DNA from: a bacterium
Lineage (GTDB): Bacteria > Vulcanimicrobiota > Xenobia > Xenobiales > Xenobiaceae
Assembly (NCBI GenBank): GCA_022839105.1
Contig: JALHDH010000101.1
Location: 1 to 28,378 of the forward strand
DNA: 28,378 bases
Reading direction: 5' to 3'
The position numbers were made by a program, and so were the translations under genes. Below are positions 15,471-22,808 of this stretch, piece by piece. Numbering within the stretch: the first letter of the stretch is position 1; the number at the start of each line of letters is the position of its first letter. The notes below the pieces were generated by a model. That model made no database searches and was not told the DNA's origin. It saw only the letters and a program-made list of their open reading frames with translations.

Positions 15471-16249
15471 GCGGTCGCCTCCCCTCCGCACCCCCCGCCC
15501 GTCGGGGGGCACCCGGTGACGATCCGCCGGCCCTCCACCTCGAGCACCTTGACGGGCCTGCCGTAGAGTGCCGAGAGGCGTTCGTCGTTGAGAACCTGAC
15601 CCACGGGCCCCAGGGTCAGCCCGCGATTCAGGATGCCCACGGTGGGGGCGTGGTTGGCCACCAGGTACAGCAGGTGGGTCACCATGACCACCGTCATGCC
15701 CTGTTCGTGCAGGTCGCCGATCAGGTGCAGGGTGTCCTCTTCCGAGGCCAGGTCCATCCCCGTGGTCGGCTCGTCCAAGAGCAGGACCTCCGGCTCTCCG
15801 GCCAGGGCCCGGGCCATCAGGACCCGCTGCTTCTGCCCTCCCGAGAGGTCACGAAGGGTCCGGTGGCGGTGTTCGGCCATCCCCACCCGTTCCAGGCAAT
15901 GAAGGGCATGCTCGCGATCCGACCGGTTGGGGCGACGGCACAGGCCCATCCGGGGGTAGCGCCCCATGAGGGTCACATCCTCCACCGAGAAGGGGAAGAT
16001 CTCGTCCACCCCCTCCCGTTGAGGGACATAGCCGAAACGGGGGCGCTGTCCCCGCGGATAGAGGATCTCTCCGTTCAGGGCCCGCAGGTTGCCCAGCAGG
16101 GCGCGCAGCAGGGTGGTCTTCCCCGCTCCGTTGGGACCGACCAGGCCGACGTAGTCCCCCTGGACCAGGCGGAGATCCAGATCGCTCAGGACGGTGTGCC
16201 GTCCGTATCCCAGTCGGACTCTGCGAAACTCGACCAGGGGAGTTTTCAT
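15464..16249 (-). CDS. ZnuC-like ATPase of the second metal ABC importer
   Basis: A 261-residue ABC ATPase. It shows Walker A GPNGAGKTT (38-46), the Q-loop VPQREG (75-80), a standard signature LSGGQKQRV (135-143), Walker B VLLLDEPTTGMD (155-166) and H-loop His192 in VTHLLY. The Cys-rich end (TGCPPTGGGCGGEATAC) is unusual and could bind metal, though it may simply be tail. The ATG at 16247-16249 makes an ATGA overlap with the substrate-binding protein gene; the long frame upstream of it is a shadow of that gene. It drives the second importer. Confidence 0.92.
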   Translation of the reverse strand: MKTPLVEFRRVRLGYGRHTVLSDLDLRLVQGDYVGLVGPNGAGKTTLLRALLGNLRALNGEILYPRGQRPRFGYVPQREGVDEIFPFSVEDVTLMGRYPRMGLCRRPNRSDREHALHCLERVGMAEHRHRTLRDLSGGQKQRVLMARALAGEPEVLLLDEPTTGMDLASEEDTLHLIGDLHEQGMTVVMVTHLLYLVANHAPTVGILNRGLTLGPVGQVLNDERLSALYGRPVKVLEVEGRRIVTGCPPTGGGCGGEATAC

Positions 16250-17157
16250 CTGAGCGCCTCGGCCAGCTTCGAGACGACGTGATCCATCATCTGGATGTAG
16301 GTTTCGGTTCCCGGAGCCCCTCCAGGCAGGACCGGGAGCTTGAGCACGCGGGCCCCCGTCTGGCGCGCGACGGCCTGGGCTACGTTTTCGGGGAACCAGG
16401 TCTCCATCACGATGGTCCGGACTCCGTTGTCCTTCATCAGGGCGCTCAGGCGGTTCAGGTGGGCCGGCGACGGCGAGATCCCGGGCTGGGGTTCGATGTG
16501 TCCGACCACCTGCAGGCCGAAGTGGGCCGCGAAGTAGGGCCAGGTGCTGTGCCAGGTCACGATGGGAGCCCCCCGGAAGGGCGCCATCTGGGCCTTCCAG
16601 CGCCGGTCGGCGGCATCCAGCGCGGTCCAATAGGAGCGATAACCCGCATCGTAGGTGGTGGCTCCGGCCGGGTCCAGGCGCTTGAGGAACCCGGTGACGT
16701 TGCGGGCCACGATCTTCATGTTGGTGGGGTCCATCGTGTAGTGGGGGTTGCCCATGGGATGGACATCGCCCATGGTGCGGTCGACCTGGCCGCGGGGAAT
16801 CTCCAGGACGCGGATGCCGGTGCTGGCGTCCAGGAAGCCCGGACCTCCCGCCATGATGCGCGAGTTCCTCGAGCCGCGCAGAAGCTCGGGAACCCAGGCC
16901 ACCTCCAGGTCCAGGCCGGTCTGGATGAAGGCATCGGCCTGGGCCAGGGTGCGCAGGTAGCTGGGACGGGTCTCGACCTGATGGGGGTTCTGGTAGCCCA
17001 CGCACAGGCTCTGGACCCGGACGCGGGAGCCGCCCACAGCTCGGACTGCATCCGCCAGGTCGGGGGTGGTGGTCACGATTTCCAGAACGTCGGCCCGGAC
17101 GGGCAGGGCGCTGGACAAGAGCAGGATGACGGCCAGAATGGCTCGGAGAATCGACAT
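16246..17157 (-). CDS. ZnuA-like periplasmic metal-binding protein, second importer
   Basis: A 303-residue soluble binding protein with a signal peptide cleaved after about residue 22 (LPVRA, then DVLEIVTT). Likely ligands are His59 in NPHQVE, His139 in GNPHY (His133 is nearby), His203 in TWHSTWPYFAAHFGL, and Glu252 in METWFPE. This is a near-classical ZnuA-type ligand set, unlike the binding protein at 9408-10277, and it has no lipobox. The ATG at 17155-17157 has GAGGAGG six bases upstream. Its stop overlaps the ATPase start, and the porin gene ends 11 bases before it. Zinc is the most likely substrate, but manganese cannot be excluded. Confidence 0.9.
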   Translation of the reverse strand: MSILRAILAVILLLSSALPVRADVLEIVTTTPDLADAVRAVGGSRVRVQSLCVGYQNPHQVETRPSYLRTLAQADAFIQTGLDLEVAWVPELLRGSRNSRIMAGGPGFLDASTGIRVLEIPRGQVDRTMGDVHPMGNPHYTMDPTNMKIVARNVTGFLKRLDPAGATTYDAGYRSYWTALDAADRRWKAQMAPFRGAPIVTWHSTWPYFAAHFGLQVVGHIEPQPGISPSPAHLNRLSALMKDNGVRTIVMETWFPENVAQAVARQTGARVLKLPVLPGGAPGTETYIQMMDHVVSKLAEALR

Positions 17158-17168
17158 CGTGGGCCTCC

Positions 17169-18524
17169 TCAGTACTTGTGGGCCCCGTGGGGGCCGATGG
17201 TGAGGTTCCACTGGATCTGGAACTCATCGAAGGGGCGGGAGAAGTTGGGGTTGTAACGGCTGTACTGGAAGCGCAGCGCGCTCCACTCGCTGTTGAGATA
17301 CTCCAGCAGCGCGCTGGCCCGGCGCTGGCGCTCGCCCGGGTGCATGGGCAGATCGCTCTCGTCATAGCGCAGGCCGCCCCGCCAGTTGCGGTTGAAGCGG
17401 TAGTTCAGGAAGGAATACCAGCCATCGAATTTCCTGGGCTCCTCCGTCGGATCCAGGTGCTTCTGGCGCCCGGCCAGGTACTCGGTCTGCCAGACCAGGC
17501 TGCGGTAGGGGTTGTCCAGGGGGCTCCATTTCAGGGTCAGGTCGGCCCCGGCGATCCGGGAGTTCTCCAGGTGGTGGTTCTGGATCGTGGAGGCCGCGCC
17601 CGAAAGCCCCAGCATGAGGGTCGTGTCCTGGTTCAGTTCGGCCATGTTCTCGAGACGGGCTACCCAGAGCGGCTTGGTGGCCCCGTCGCTGGGGAAGAGT
17701 TCGAAGGCGTGGTGGTCCTCGTCGTGGCCCTCTTCTTCGTGGGCGGGCTCGTGGGCGTGCCCATAGCGGCTGCCCACCTGCACGGTGGCCTTGGAATACC
17801 AGGGCAGGGGGGCCAGCCACGAGAGCTCGACGCCGGGCGTGCGCAATCCGCAGTGCCCGAAGAATTCTTCGGCGGGCAGGGGGCGGTCGATCTGGGGCAG
17901 GGCGTGGGTGTGGACGGTGTTGATCCGTCCCACCTCGTTGAGGAAGAGTCCGGCCCGGGCCTGCAGGCCACCCGGAAGGCCGGTGTAGGTGGCGTAGGCT
18001 TCCTCCACCTCGGGGGCCTCGCCGCTGTGGAATCCGATGAAGGCGTCCAGCCGGGTCTTGGGGTCCACGGGCGCCTGGAGCGCCAACTCCACCTCTTCGA
18101 CGAAGAAGGTGTTGCGCTGGGGATCATGGGGGCGCCCCCCCTTCTGCGCTCCCAGCAGGGCCGAGACCGAGATGTTGGGGTTCATGGAGGGCTGGGAGCC
18201 GGTTGCCGAGGTGTTCAGCTCGGTCTGCACGGCGCTGGCGGGAGGCGGCTCAGGCCCCGGGTCCTGGGCATTTTCGATTTCGGGGTCGGGATCCGGGGAG
18301 CAGGAGTCCGCCTGGGCCGAGGGCCGCAGAAGGCCTTCCAGCGTCTGACGGAGCTGGTCGATCTGGGATTGCTGTTCTTCGAGGCGCTGGCGCAGTTCGC
18401 GAATCTCGCGATCGCGGGGATCCTCGGGCGTGGCGGGTTGGGCCAGGACGGGGGCGGCCAGGCACGTGAGGATCAGCGTGCACAGGGCCAGCGCTCGGCG
18501 CAGGGACGGGTTGGGCCAGGACAT
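17169..18524 (-). CDS. Outer-membrane porin-like protein with His-rich loop
   Basis: A 451-residue exported protein that probably forms a beta barrel. A signal peptide (cut after PVLA, near residue 28) is followed by a short coiled coil of heptad type (about 37-66, EIRELRQRLEEQQSQIDQLR), a Pro-rich linker and then alternating amphipathic strands, with an aromatic C-terminal end. Residues about 254-272 are rich in His, Glu and Asp (HAHEPAHEEEGHDEDHH), plausibly a metal-binding surface loop. No TonB box or plug domain is seen, so it is probably a passive porin. It precedes the metal-binding protein by 11 bases, suggesting it supplies zinc to the periplasm. The ATG has AGGAGG nine bases upstream. 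Confidence 0.75.
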   Translation of the reverse strand: MSWPNPSLRRALALCTLILTCLAAPVLAQPATPEDPRDREIRELRQRLEEQQSQIDQLRQTLEGLLRPSAQADSCSPDPDPEIENAQDPGPEPPPASAVQTELNTSATGSQPSMNPNISVSALLGAQKGGRPHDPQRNTFFVEEVELALQAPVDPKTRLDAFIGFHSGEAPEVEEAYATYTGLPGGLQARAGLFLNEVGRINTVHTHALPQIDRPLPAEEFFGHCGLRTPGVELSWLAPLPWYSKATVQVGSRYGHAHEPAHEEEGHDEDHHAFELFPSDGATKPLWVARLENMAELNQDTTLMLGLSGAASTIQNHHLENSRIAGADLTLKWSPLDNPYRSLVWQTEYLAGRQKHLDPTEEPRKFDGWYSFLNYRFNRNWRGGLRYDESDLPMHPGERQRRASALLEYLNSEWSALRFQYSRYNPNFSRPFDEFQIQWNLTIGPHGAHKY

Positions 18525-18543
18525 GGTTGGAGACCTCCTGATG

Positions 18544-18569
18544 TGAATCGAGGGAGCAGGGTCGATTCA
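18544..18569. promoter_or_regulatory. Perfect 8-bp inverted repeat upstream of the porin gene
   Basis: TGAATCGA and TCGATTCA flank a 10-base spacer, starting 20 bases before the porin start codon in a 164-base gap. The arms are perfectly complementary and AT-richer than their surroundings, so this looks less like a GC-driven coincidence. It could be the operator of a zinc regulator for the importer genes, or an RNA hairpin before the ribosome site. A weak -35-like TTGAAT lies in the minus-strand arm. Confidence 0.42.
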
Positions 18570-18688
18570 ACTCGCGGACACGGCCCCGGGGAGGGCTGCA
18601 CTTCAGCCAGGCTCCGGGTCGGCTCGCGAGGGCAGCGCATGGGAGGACCCGCCGAAAGATCGGGAGGTCGGCTCGCCGGCTGCTGTTT

Positions 18689-19048
18689 TCAGGGGGTCGG
18701 CGGAGAGCGGCCCGGCTGGCCCAGGTGAAGGGGGCGGGCGAGGCGGAGATCTGGAAGATCGCCGCAGAACTCCGGGAATCCGTTCGGGTCCGGGGGCGAG
18801 GTCGGCGTCGCGCAGCCGGGAGGATTGCCCAAAAGGGCGCAGATCAGGCAGAATCCGGATTCCGCAACGCCTTCTTCGAGGTGGACCGGGCCGTCTTGCG
18901 GGCCGCTGGCGGCCGCGACCCGGCACCCGGGCGGGTCCTGGTGCTGGCCGGATCCGTGGGAATGCGCCGCACCCAGCCCGTGGCTGGCCAGCAGGGCCAG
19001 TGCCAGAAGCAGCGTCAGGACGCGGTTTCGGGTGTCGCGTGGGATCAT
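18689..19048 (-). CDS. Small secreted CxxC protein, DUF2946-like
   Basis: A 119-residue exported protein. It has a signal peptide (RVLTLLLALALLASHGLGAAHS), a His/Gly segment after it, a CLIC motif at 67-70, and a Pro-rich tail. The CxxC in a short secreted protein with a Pro-rich end recalls the DUF2946 group often found beside metal transport genes; the match is only suggestive. The ATG at 19046-19048 lies about 20 bases downstream of the promoter start site, whereas the longer frame would begin inside the promoter. The ribosome site is weak. It is the first gene of the second zinc locus, so a metal-binding or sensing role is plausible. Confidence 0.6.
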   Translation of the reverse strand: MIPRDTRNRVLTLLLALALLASHGLGAAHSHGSGQHQDPPGCRVAAASGPQDGPVHLEEGVAESGFCLICALLGNPPGCATPTSPPDPNGFPEFCGDLPDLRLARPLHLGQPGRSPPTP

Positions 19049-19073
19049 CGGAAGTGTCAAGACCTGATGCCGG

Positions 19074-19102
19074 ATTCTAGGCCAGGCCCCGGCGGGTGTC
19101 AA
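19074..19102 (-). promoter_or_regulatory. Sigma-70 type promoter of the second zinc locus
   Basis: On the minus strand a perfect -35 TTGACA (19097-19102) is followed after exactly 17 bases by a -10 TAGAAT (19074-19079, one mismatch to TATAAT). The start site would be near 19067, about 20 bases before the ATG of the small CxxC protein. It is the strongest consensus promoter I found in the window. Confidence 0.68.
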
Positions 19103-19127
19103 CCAGGCGTTCGCTGGCGCAGGAAGA

Positions 19128-19163
19128 CAGACCGGCCCGGAGCCGAGGCTCCGAGCCGGTCTG
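19128..19163 (-). terminator. Rho-independent terminator after the cold-shock gene
   Basis: A 17-bp stem with one mismatch (C at 19137 against the pairing base) folds around a two-base loop: CAGACCGGCCCGGAGCC is matched by GGCTCCGAGCCGGTCTG. In the minus direction it is followed by a T-rich TGTCTTCCT run. It lies about 32 bases beyond the natural stop of the cold-shock gene and before the next promoter, which fits termination of that gene. Confidence 0.72.
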
Positions 19164-19195
19164 GAGGGGAGGCTTCCCAGGGAAGGGAGGCGATC

Positions 19196-19434
19196 CTAGT
19201 TGCTCAGGCGCACGTTCAGGGCGCGGCTCCGGCTGGGGTTGCGCTCGTCGGCACCCTTGTCGAATTCCACGGACTGGCCTTCGTTGAGGTTGTCGAACTG
19301 CTCGCCTTGAGGTTGTCGAACTGCTCGCCCAGGACGGCGGAGCTGTGGAAGAAGATGTCTTCGGTCTCGCCGGCCGGGCGGATGAATCCAAAGCCGCGGT
19401 CGCGGGCGAGCCGCTTGATTTGTCCGGTTGCCAT
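19196..19434 (-). pseudogene. Cold-shock domain gene, frameshifted by a 23-bp tandem duplication
   Basis: Cold-shock proteins bind single-stranded nucleic acid as RNA chaperones. The first 42 residues are a good cold-shock domain: MATGQIKRL, the RNP1-type RDRGFGFIR, and the RNP2-type DIFFHSSAV. The frame then breaks at a perfect tandem repeat (19284-19329). Removing one copy restores NEGQSVEFDKG and the rest, a 71-residue protein ending ALNVRLSN at a TAG at 19196-19198. As read, translation enters another frame and stops at 19216-19218, giving 72 residues with a non-homologous C-terminal half. The ATG has AGGAAGG upstream. It may be a true pseudogene, a recent or reversible mutation, or a sequencing or assembly error. 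Confidence 0.85.
19284..19329. repeat. Perfect tandem duplication, 2 x 23 bp, inside the cold-shock gene
   Basis: Positions 19284-19306 and 19307-19329 are identical and directly adjacent. The unit starts TTGAGGTTG and ends GCTCGCC on the plus strand. Because 23 is not a multiple of three, the second copy shifts the reading frame. It encodes the GEQFDNL part of the protein twice. Confidence 0.97.
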
Positions 19435-19657
19435 GATTGGCCTGCCTTCCTGTCTAGCCGCAGGTGTTTAGAGTTGCGGGACGGCAGAACCTTCCAGCCA
19501 CTGCGACGGGGCCCCGTGAAGCCTGGACGAGGCTTCGATTCCGTGGAGTCGTCGAGTGCTGCGGCGCGGAGCCGGGCGGCAGAGAGGACTGCGCGAAGAG
19601 GACTTGGCGCCACTCTAGCAGATCCGCGGTGTCCTGGCAAATCGACTCTTCACCCTT

Positions 19658-19678
19658 CGCCCCTTCGGCCGGGGGGCG
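19658..19678 (-). terminator. Weak stem-loop after nhaA
   Basis: CGCCCC (19658-19663) pairs with GGGGCG (19673-19678) with a nine-base loop, just past the nhaA stop. No T-run follows in the minus direction, so it is only a possible terminator. The rest of the 256-base gap up to the cold-shock start should hold that gene's promoter and leader; I see no clear -35/-10 pair there. Confidence 0.25.
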
Positions 19679-19690
19679 GCTGGTCGGGTC

Positions 19691-21034
19691 TCAGTCCTCC
19701 AGCGTCGTCGGGGGCAGGCGGCGCAGGACCAGGAAGCCTGCCACACCGGCCAGGGTCGAAGCGCTCAGGATGGCCAGCCGGGCCGTGTCCAGGCGCGCTC
19801 CCTCGCCGAAGGCCAGGCCGGCGATGAACAGGGACATCGTGAAGCCCACCCCGCCCAGCAGGCCGACTCCCACGATGTGGTTCCAGGAGGTGCTTCGGGG
19901 CAGGTTGGCCAGGCCCGCGCGGACCACCAGCCACGAGCCCAGGACGATGCCGACGGGCTTGCCCAGCAGCAGGCCTGCCGTGATCCCCAGGGCCAGGGGA
20001 TCTCCGAGCCCCGTGCCGGCCTGGGAAAGCGTCACGCCGGAGTTGGCCAGGGCGAAGATCGGCATGATCAGCATGGCTACCCAGGGGGCCAGGTCGTGTT
20101 CCAACTGGTGCAGGGAGGGTTGCAGTTTCGTGCAGGCCCACCGCAGGTGCATCACCCGGCTCAGCAGCTCCTCGTGGGCCAGGACGGCGCCCACGGGTTC
20201 GTCGTGTTCGTGGATCTCGCGGGTCGTCTCTTCCAGGCACTCCTTGAAGCGGGGCAGGTCGATTCGCGACCAGGCCGGCATGGCCATGGCCAGCAGGACC
20301 CCGGCCACGGTGGCGTGGACGCCCGAATGGAAGACCGCCAGCCAGAGCAGCAGGCCCAGCACTCCGTACCAGGCCAGCCAGCGGATTCCCACCCAGTTGG
20401 AGATCAGGAGGATCGCAAAGACGATTCCAGCGGCGCCCAGCGCCGAAACCTGCAGGGTGTCGGTGTAGAAGACTGCGATGACCAGGACCGCTCCCAGGTC
20501 GTCGGCGATGGCCAGGGCAGCCAGGAAGACCTTCAGGCCCGTGGGGACCCGCCGGCCCAACAAGGCCAGGACTCCCAGCGCGAAGGCGATGTCGGTGGCC
20601 ATGGGGATTCCCCAGCCCCGAGCCGATTCGGTGCCCCCGGCCAGGGCCAGATAGCACAGGGCGGGGGCCACCATGCCGCCCAAGGCGGCCATGACCGGCA
20701 GCAGGGCCTTGCGCGGCGAGGAGAGCTCACCGACCAGCAGTTCGCGCTTGATCTCCAGCCCGACCAGCAGGAAGAAGAGGGCCATCAGGCCGTCGTTGAT
20801 CCAGTGCCGCAGCGAGAGATCCAGGGCGTTGGGGCCCAGTCGGAGGGTGGCGTGGGTCTCCCAGGTGGCGTTGTAGTTTTCGGGTGCCAGGTTGGCCCAG
20901 AAAAGCGCGATGGCCGTGCTGGCCAGAAGCACCAGGCCGCTGGAACTCTCTGTCTGGATGAACTGCTGGATGGGCCTGAGCACGCGGCGGATGGGGGGCT
21001 TGAGTTCAGTGCCGGCGGTGGGTCCTGCAGTCAT
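19691..21034 (-). CDS. nhaA: NhaA Na+/H+ antiporter
   Basis: Inner-membrane antiporter that exports Na+ in exchange for protons and helps pH and salt control. The 447-residue protein has about twelve hydrophobic helices. It keeps the functional residues of the family: Asp148 in MATDIAFALG (E. coli Asp133), the paired Asp178-Asp179 in AIADDLGAV (Asp163-164), and Lys359 in LLLGKPVGI (Lys300). It is longer than the 388-residue E. coli protein, partly because of a charged insertion at about 264-310, as in many other NhaA proteins. The ATG at 21032-21034 is taken as start; its ribosome site is weak, and AAAGGAG lies about 30 bases upstream. It follows the 5'-nucleotidase gene by 37 bases and is probably co-transcribed. 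Confidence 0.93.
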   Translation of the reverse strand: MTAGPTAGTELKPPIRRVLRPIQQFIQTESSSGLVLLASTAIALFWANLAPENYNATWETHATLRLGPNALDLSLRHWINDGLMALFFLLVGLEIKRELLVGELSSPRKALLPVMAALGGMVAPALCYLALAGGTESARGWGIPMATDIAFALGVLALLGRRVPTGLKVFLAALAIADDLGAVLVIAVFYTDTLQVSALGAAGIVFAILLISNWVGIRWLAWYGVLGLLLWLAVFHSGVHATVAGVLLAMAMPAWSRIDLPRFKECLEETTREIHEHDEPVGAVLAHEELLSRVMHLRWACTKLQPSLHQLEHDLAPWVAMLIMPIFALANSGVTLSQAGTGLGDPLALGITAGLLLGKPVGIVLGSWLVVRAGLANLPRSTSWNHIVGVGLLGGVGFTMSLFIAGLAFGEGARLDTARLAILSASTLAGVAGFLVLRRLPPTTLED

Positions 21035-21071
21035 CGACAAGGTCGGTCGGGTCGGAAACGCCCGGCTCCTT

Positions 21072-22592
21072 TCAGGGGTGGACCGGCGAGCCGTGTGCGC
21101 CGATCTCGGTCCGGTCATCGATTCGGCGGGGACCGGGGGCGGGCAGGCCCCGGCTGGCCCAGGTGGCCATGGCGTCCAGCATCTCCACGCCGGTGGGCTC
21201 CCATTCGGCTTCGGCGAAGCTCTCATAGCCCATCTTGCCCAGGCACAGGAAGTCGTCCAGGGCCACCGTGTAGGTGGCCCCCGCCTCCAGGGGCTGGCCG
21301 TCCACCTCGGCTGCCAGGATCCGTTCGCCCGCCGGCAGGGCCGCGTCATAGGCGAAGCGCATCCCCGAGACCTGCAGGAACGGCGTGTGGAACTGGGGCG
21401 AGAGGCTCCGGTTCTCGATGCTGTGCTCCAGGGCGGCCATGATCTGGTTGCCGGTCAACTCGCCCCGCATGACCTCGCTGCCGAAGGGCATCATCTCGTA
21501 GAGGTCCCGGCGCCTCAGCGGTCCGGCCTCCAGGTCCCGGCGCAGGGCGTCGGAATTGATGAAGGCCACCTGGGTCCCCGCGGCGTGGCGCATGGCGTCG
21601 GTGACCAGGTTGCCGACGGGCGAATCGGTCCTCTCGCTTCGGCCCATCCGCTTGGGAATCTCGGTCAGGATCTTGCCCATCTCGCGTTCCGCCCGCTCTT
21701 CGTAGCGGGCCACCAGGGCGGCCACTTCCGGATCGGGGGGGACCGTGGCGGAATCGACGGGGATGAGCCGATGAGCGACCTCCACGACCGAGCGGCGGTC
21801 CAGGCTCAAGACCAGTTCGCCGATCTCCTTGCCCATCGAACCGGCCTGCACCACGTAGTTGCCGGCCAGCCTCTCGGGACCGGTCACCCGGTCGTGGCTG
21901 TGTCCGCCCAGGATGACCAGGCCCTCTCCCGGGAATCGGCTGGCCAGCTCGCGATCCTTGTCCAGGCCCATATGCGACATGACCAGGATCAGTTCGGCGC
22001 CTTGCTGGCGCAGGGTCTGCAGGTTCTCGCGCAGGGCGGTGGCCTCGTCCAGGAAGCGCACCCCCTCGATGCGATCCTTGCGCTGTTCCGTGGCGGTCTG
22101 GGCGGTCAGCAGACCGGTCACGCCCACCTTGACCCCGTCCAGATCGAAGAGCTTGTTGGGCCGGGTGTTGGGAACCGGCGAGCCGTCCTCCATCACCACG
22201 TTGGCGATCACCACCGGGTGGCGGGCCTCGGCCAGCCGCTCCAACATGTTCCCCACGCCCCAGTGGAAGTCGTGGTTGCCCAGGGTGGCGGCGTCGTAGC
22301 CAACCTCGCCCATGATCTCCATCATGGACTTCCCGCGGTCCAGGTCGGTCGCGGCCTGGCCGTGCACCACGTCGCCGGCATCCAGCAGCAGGGTTCGGCC
22401 GGGATCCTGGGCGCGAGCCCGGTCCACCAGGGTGGCCGTGTAGGCACTTCCGCCCAGTTCGGCGGGGCGCCCCAGGACGACCTCGTCGGGCAGCGGGCTG
22501 ATCGCCCCGTGCACGTCGTTGGTGTGCAGGATGCGGATTCGCCTGGGTTGCGCTTCCGGAGCGATCGGGCCTGGGCTCTTCGAGATGTCCAT
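21072..22592 (-). CDS. 5'-nucleotidase/2',3'-cyclic phosphodiesterase family protein
   Basis: A 506-residue two-domain metallophosphatase that removes phosphate from nucleotides or related compounds. The N-terminal domain has the dinuclear metal motifs: HTNDVHG with Asp26 and His28, DAGDVVHG (71-78), LGNHDF (104-109), SHMG with His207, and GGHSHD with His231 and His233. The C-terminal domain has NSDALRRDL and MPFGSEV, typical of the substrate-binding half. Family members are normally exported, but here the N-terminus (MDISKSPGPI, then PRRIRILHTND) shows no signal peptide, so it may act in the cytoplasm or be exported in another way. The ATG has GGAGG six bases upstream. It precedes nhaA in one unit. 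Confidence 0.9.
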   Translation of the reverse strand: MDISKSPGPIAPEAQPRRIRILHTNDVHGAISPLPDEVVLGRPAELGGSAYTATLVDRARAQDPGRTLLLDAGDVVHGQAATDLDRGKSMMEIMGEVGYDAATLGNHDFHWGVGNMLERLAEARHPVVIANVVMEDGSPVPNTRPNKLFDLDGVKVGVTGLLTAQTATEQRKDRIEGVRFLDEATALRENLQTLRQQGAELILVMSHMGLDKDRELASRFPGEGLVILGGHSHDRVTGPERLAGNYVVQAGSMGKEIGELVLSLDRRSVVEVAHRLIPVDSATVPPDPEVAALVARYEERAEREMGKILTEIPKRMGRSERTDSPVGNLVTDAMRHAAGTQVAFINSDALRRDLEAGPLRRRDLYEMMPFGSEVMRGELTGNQIMAALEHSIENRSLSPQFHTPFLQVSGMRFAYDAALPAGERILAAEVDGQPLEAGATYTVALDDFLCLGKMGYESFAEAEWEPTGVEMLDAMATWASRGLPAPGPRRIDDRTEIGAHGSPVHP

Positions 22593-22808
22593 CCGGTGCC
22601 TCCATCACCCCCGCGATTCCGGCCATTCTATCATGGCCTTCCGCTCTCCGCCCAGACCCTCGGGTGGAATCCGGGGGGAATCTCCGGGACCTCCCAGGCC
22701 GGCGTCTCCCCGTGCCCCATCCCCTTGGGTGGCCAGACCCCGCAGGGTGCGCCCGGTCTTGATCTCCTCCTGCAGGGGGGCGGGCCATCCGCTCAGAAAT
22801 GCCCGCGG
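22593..22808. promoter_or_regulatory. Divergent promoter region of the nucleotidase and MoaD-MoaE genes
   Basis: This 216-base gap separates two divergent genes. On the minus strand a TAGAAT at 22625-22630 fits a -10 site, with a start near 22618 and a 26-base leader carrying GGAGG; the -35 is poor. No clear plus-strand promoter is visible. AGACC/GGTCT near 22736 is a small inverted repeat. I see no convincing molybdenum-cofactor riboswitch. Confidence 0.3.

Noticed and set aside
22619..22808. Possible molybdenum-cofactor riboswitch before the MoaD-MoaE gene
   Set aside because: I could find only short inverted repeats, not the conserved multi-stem layout, so it is not annotated as a riboswitch.
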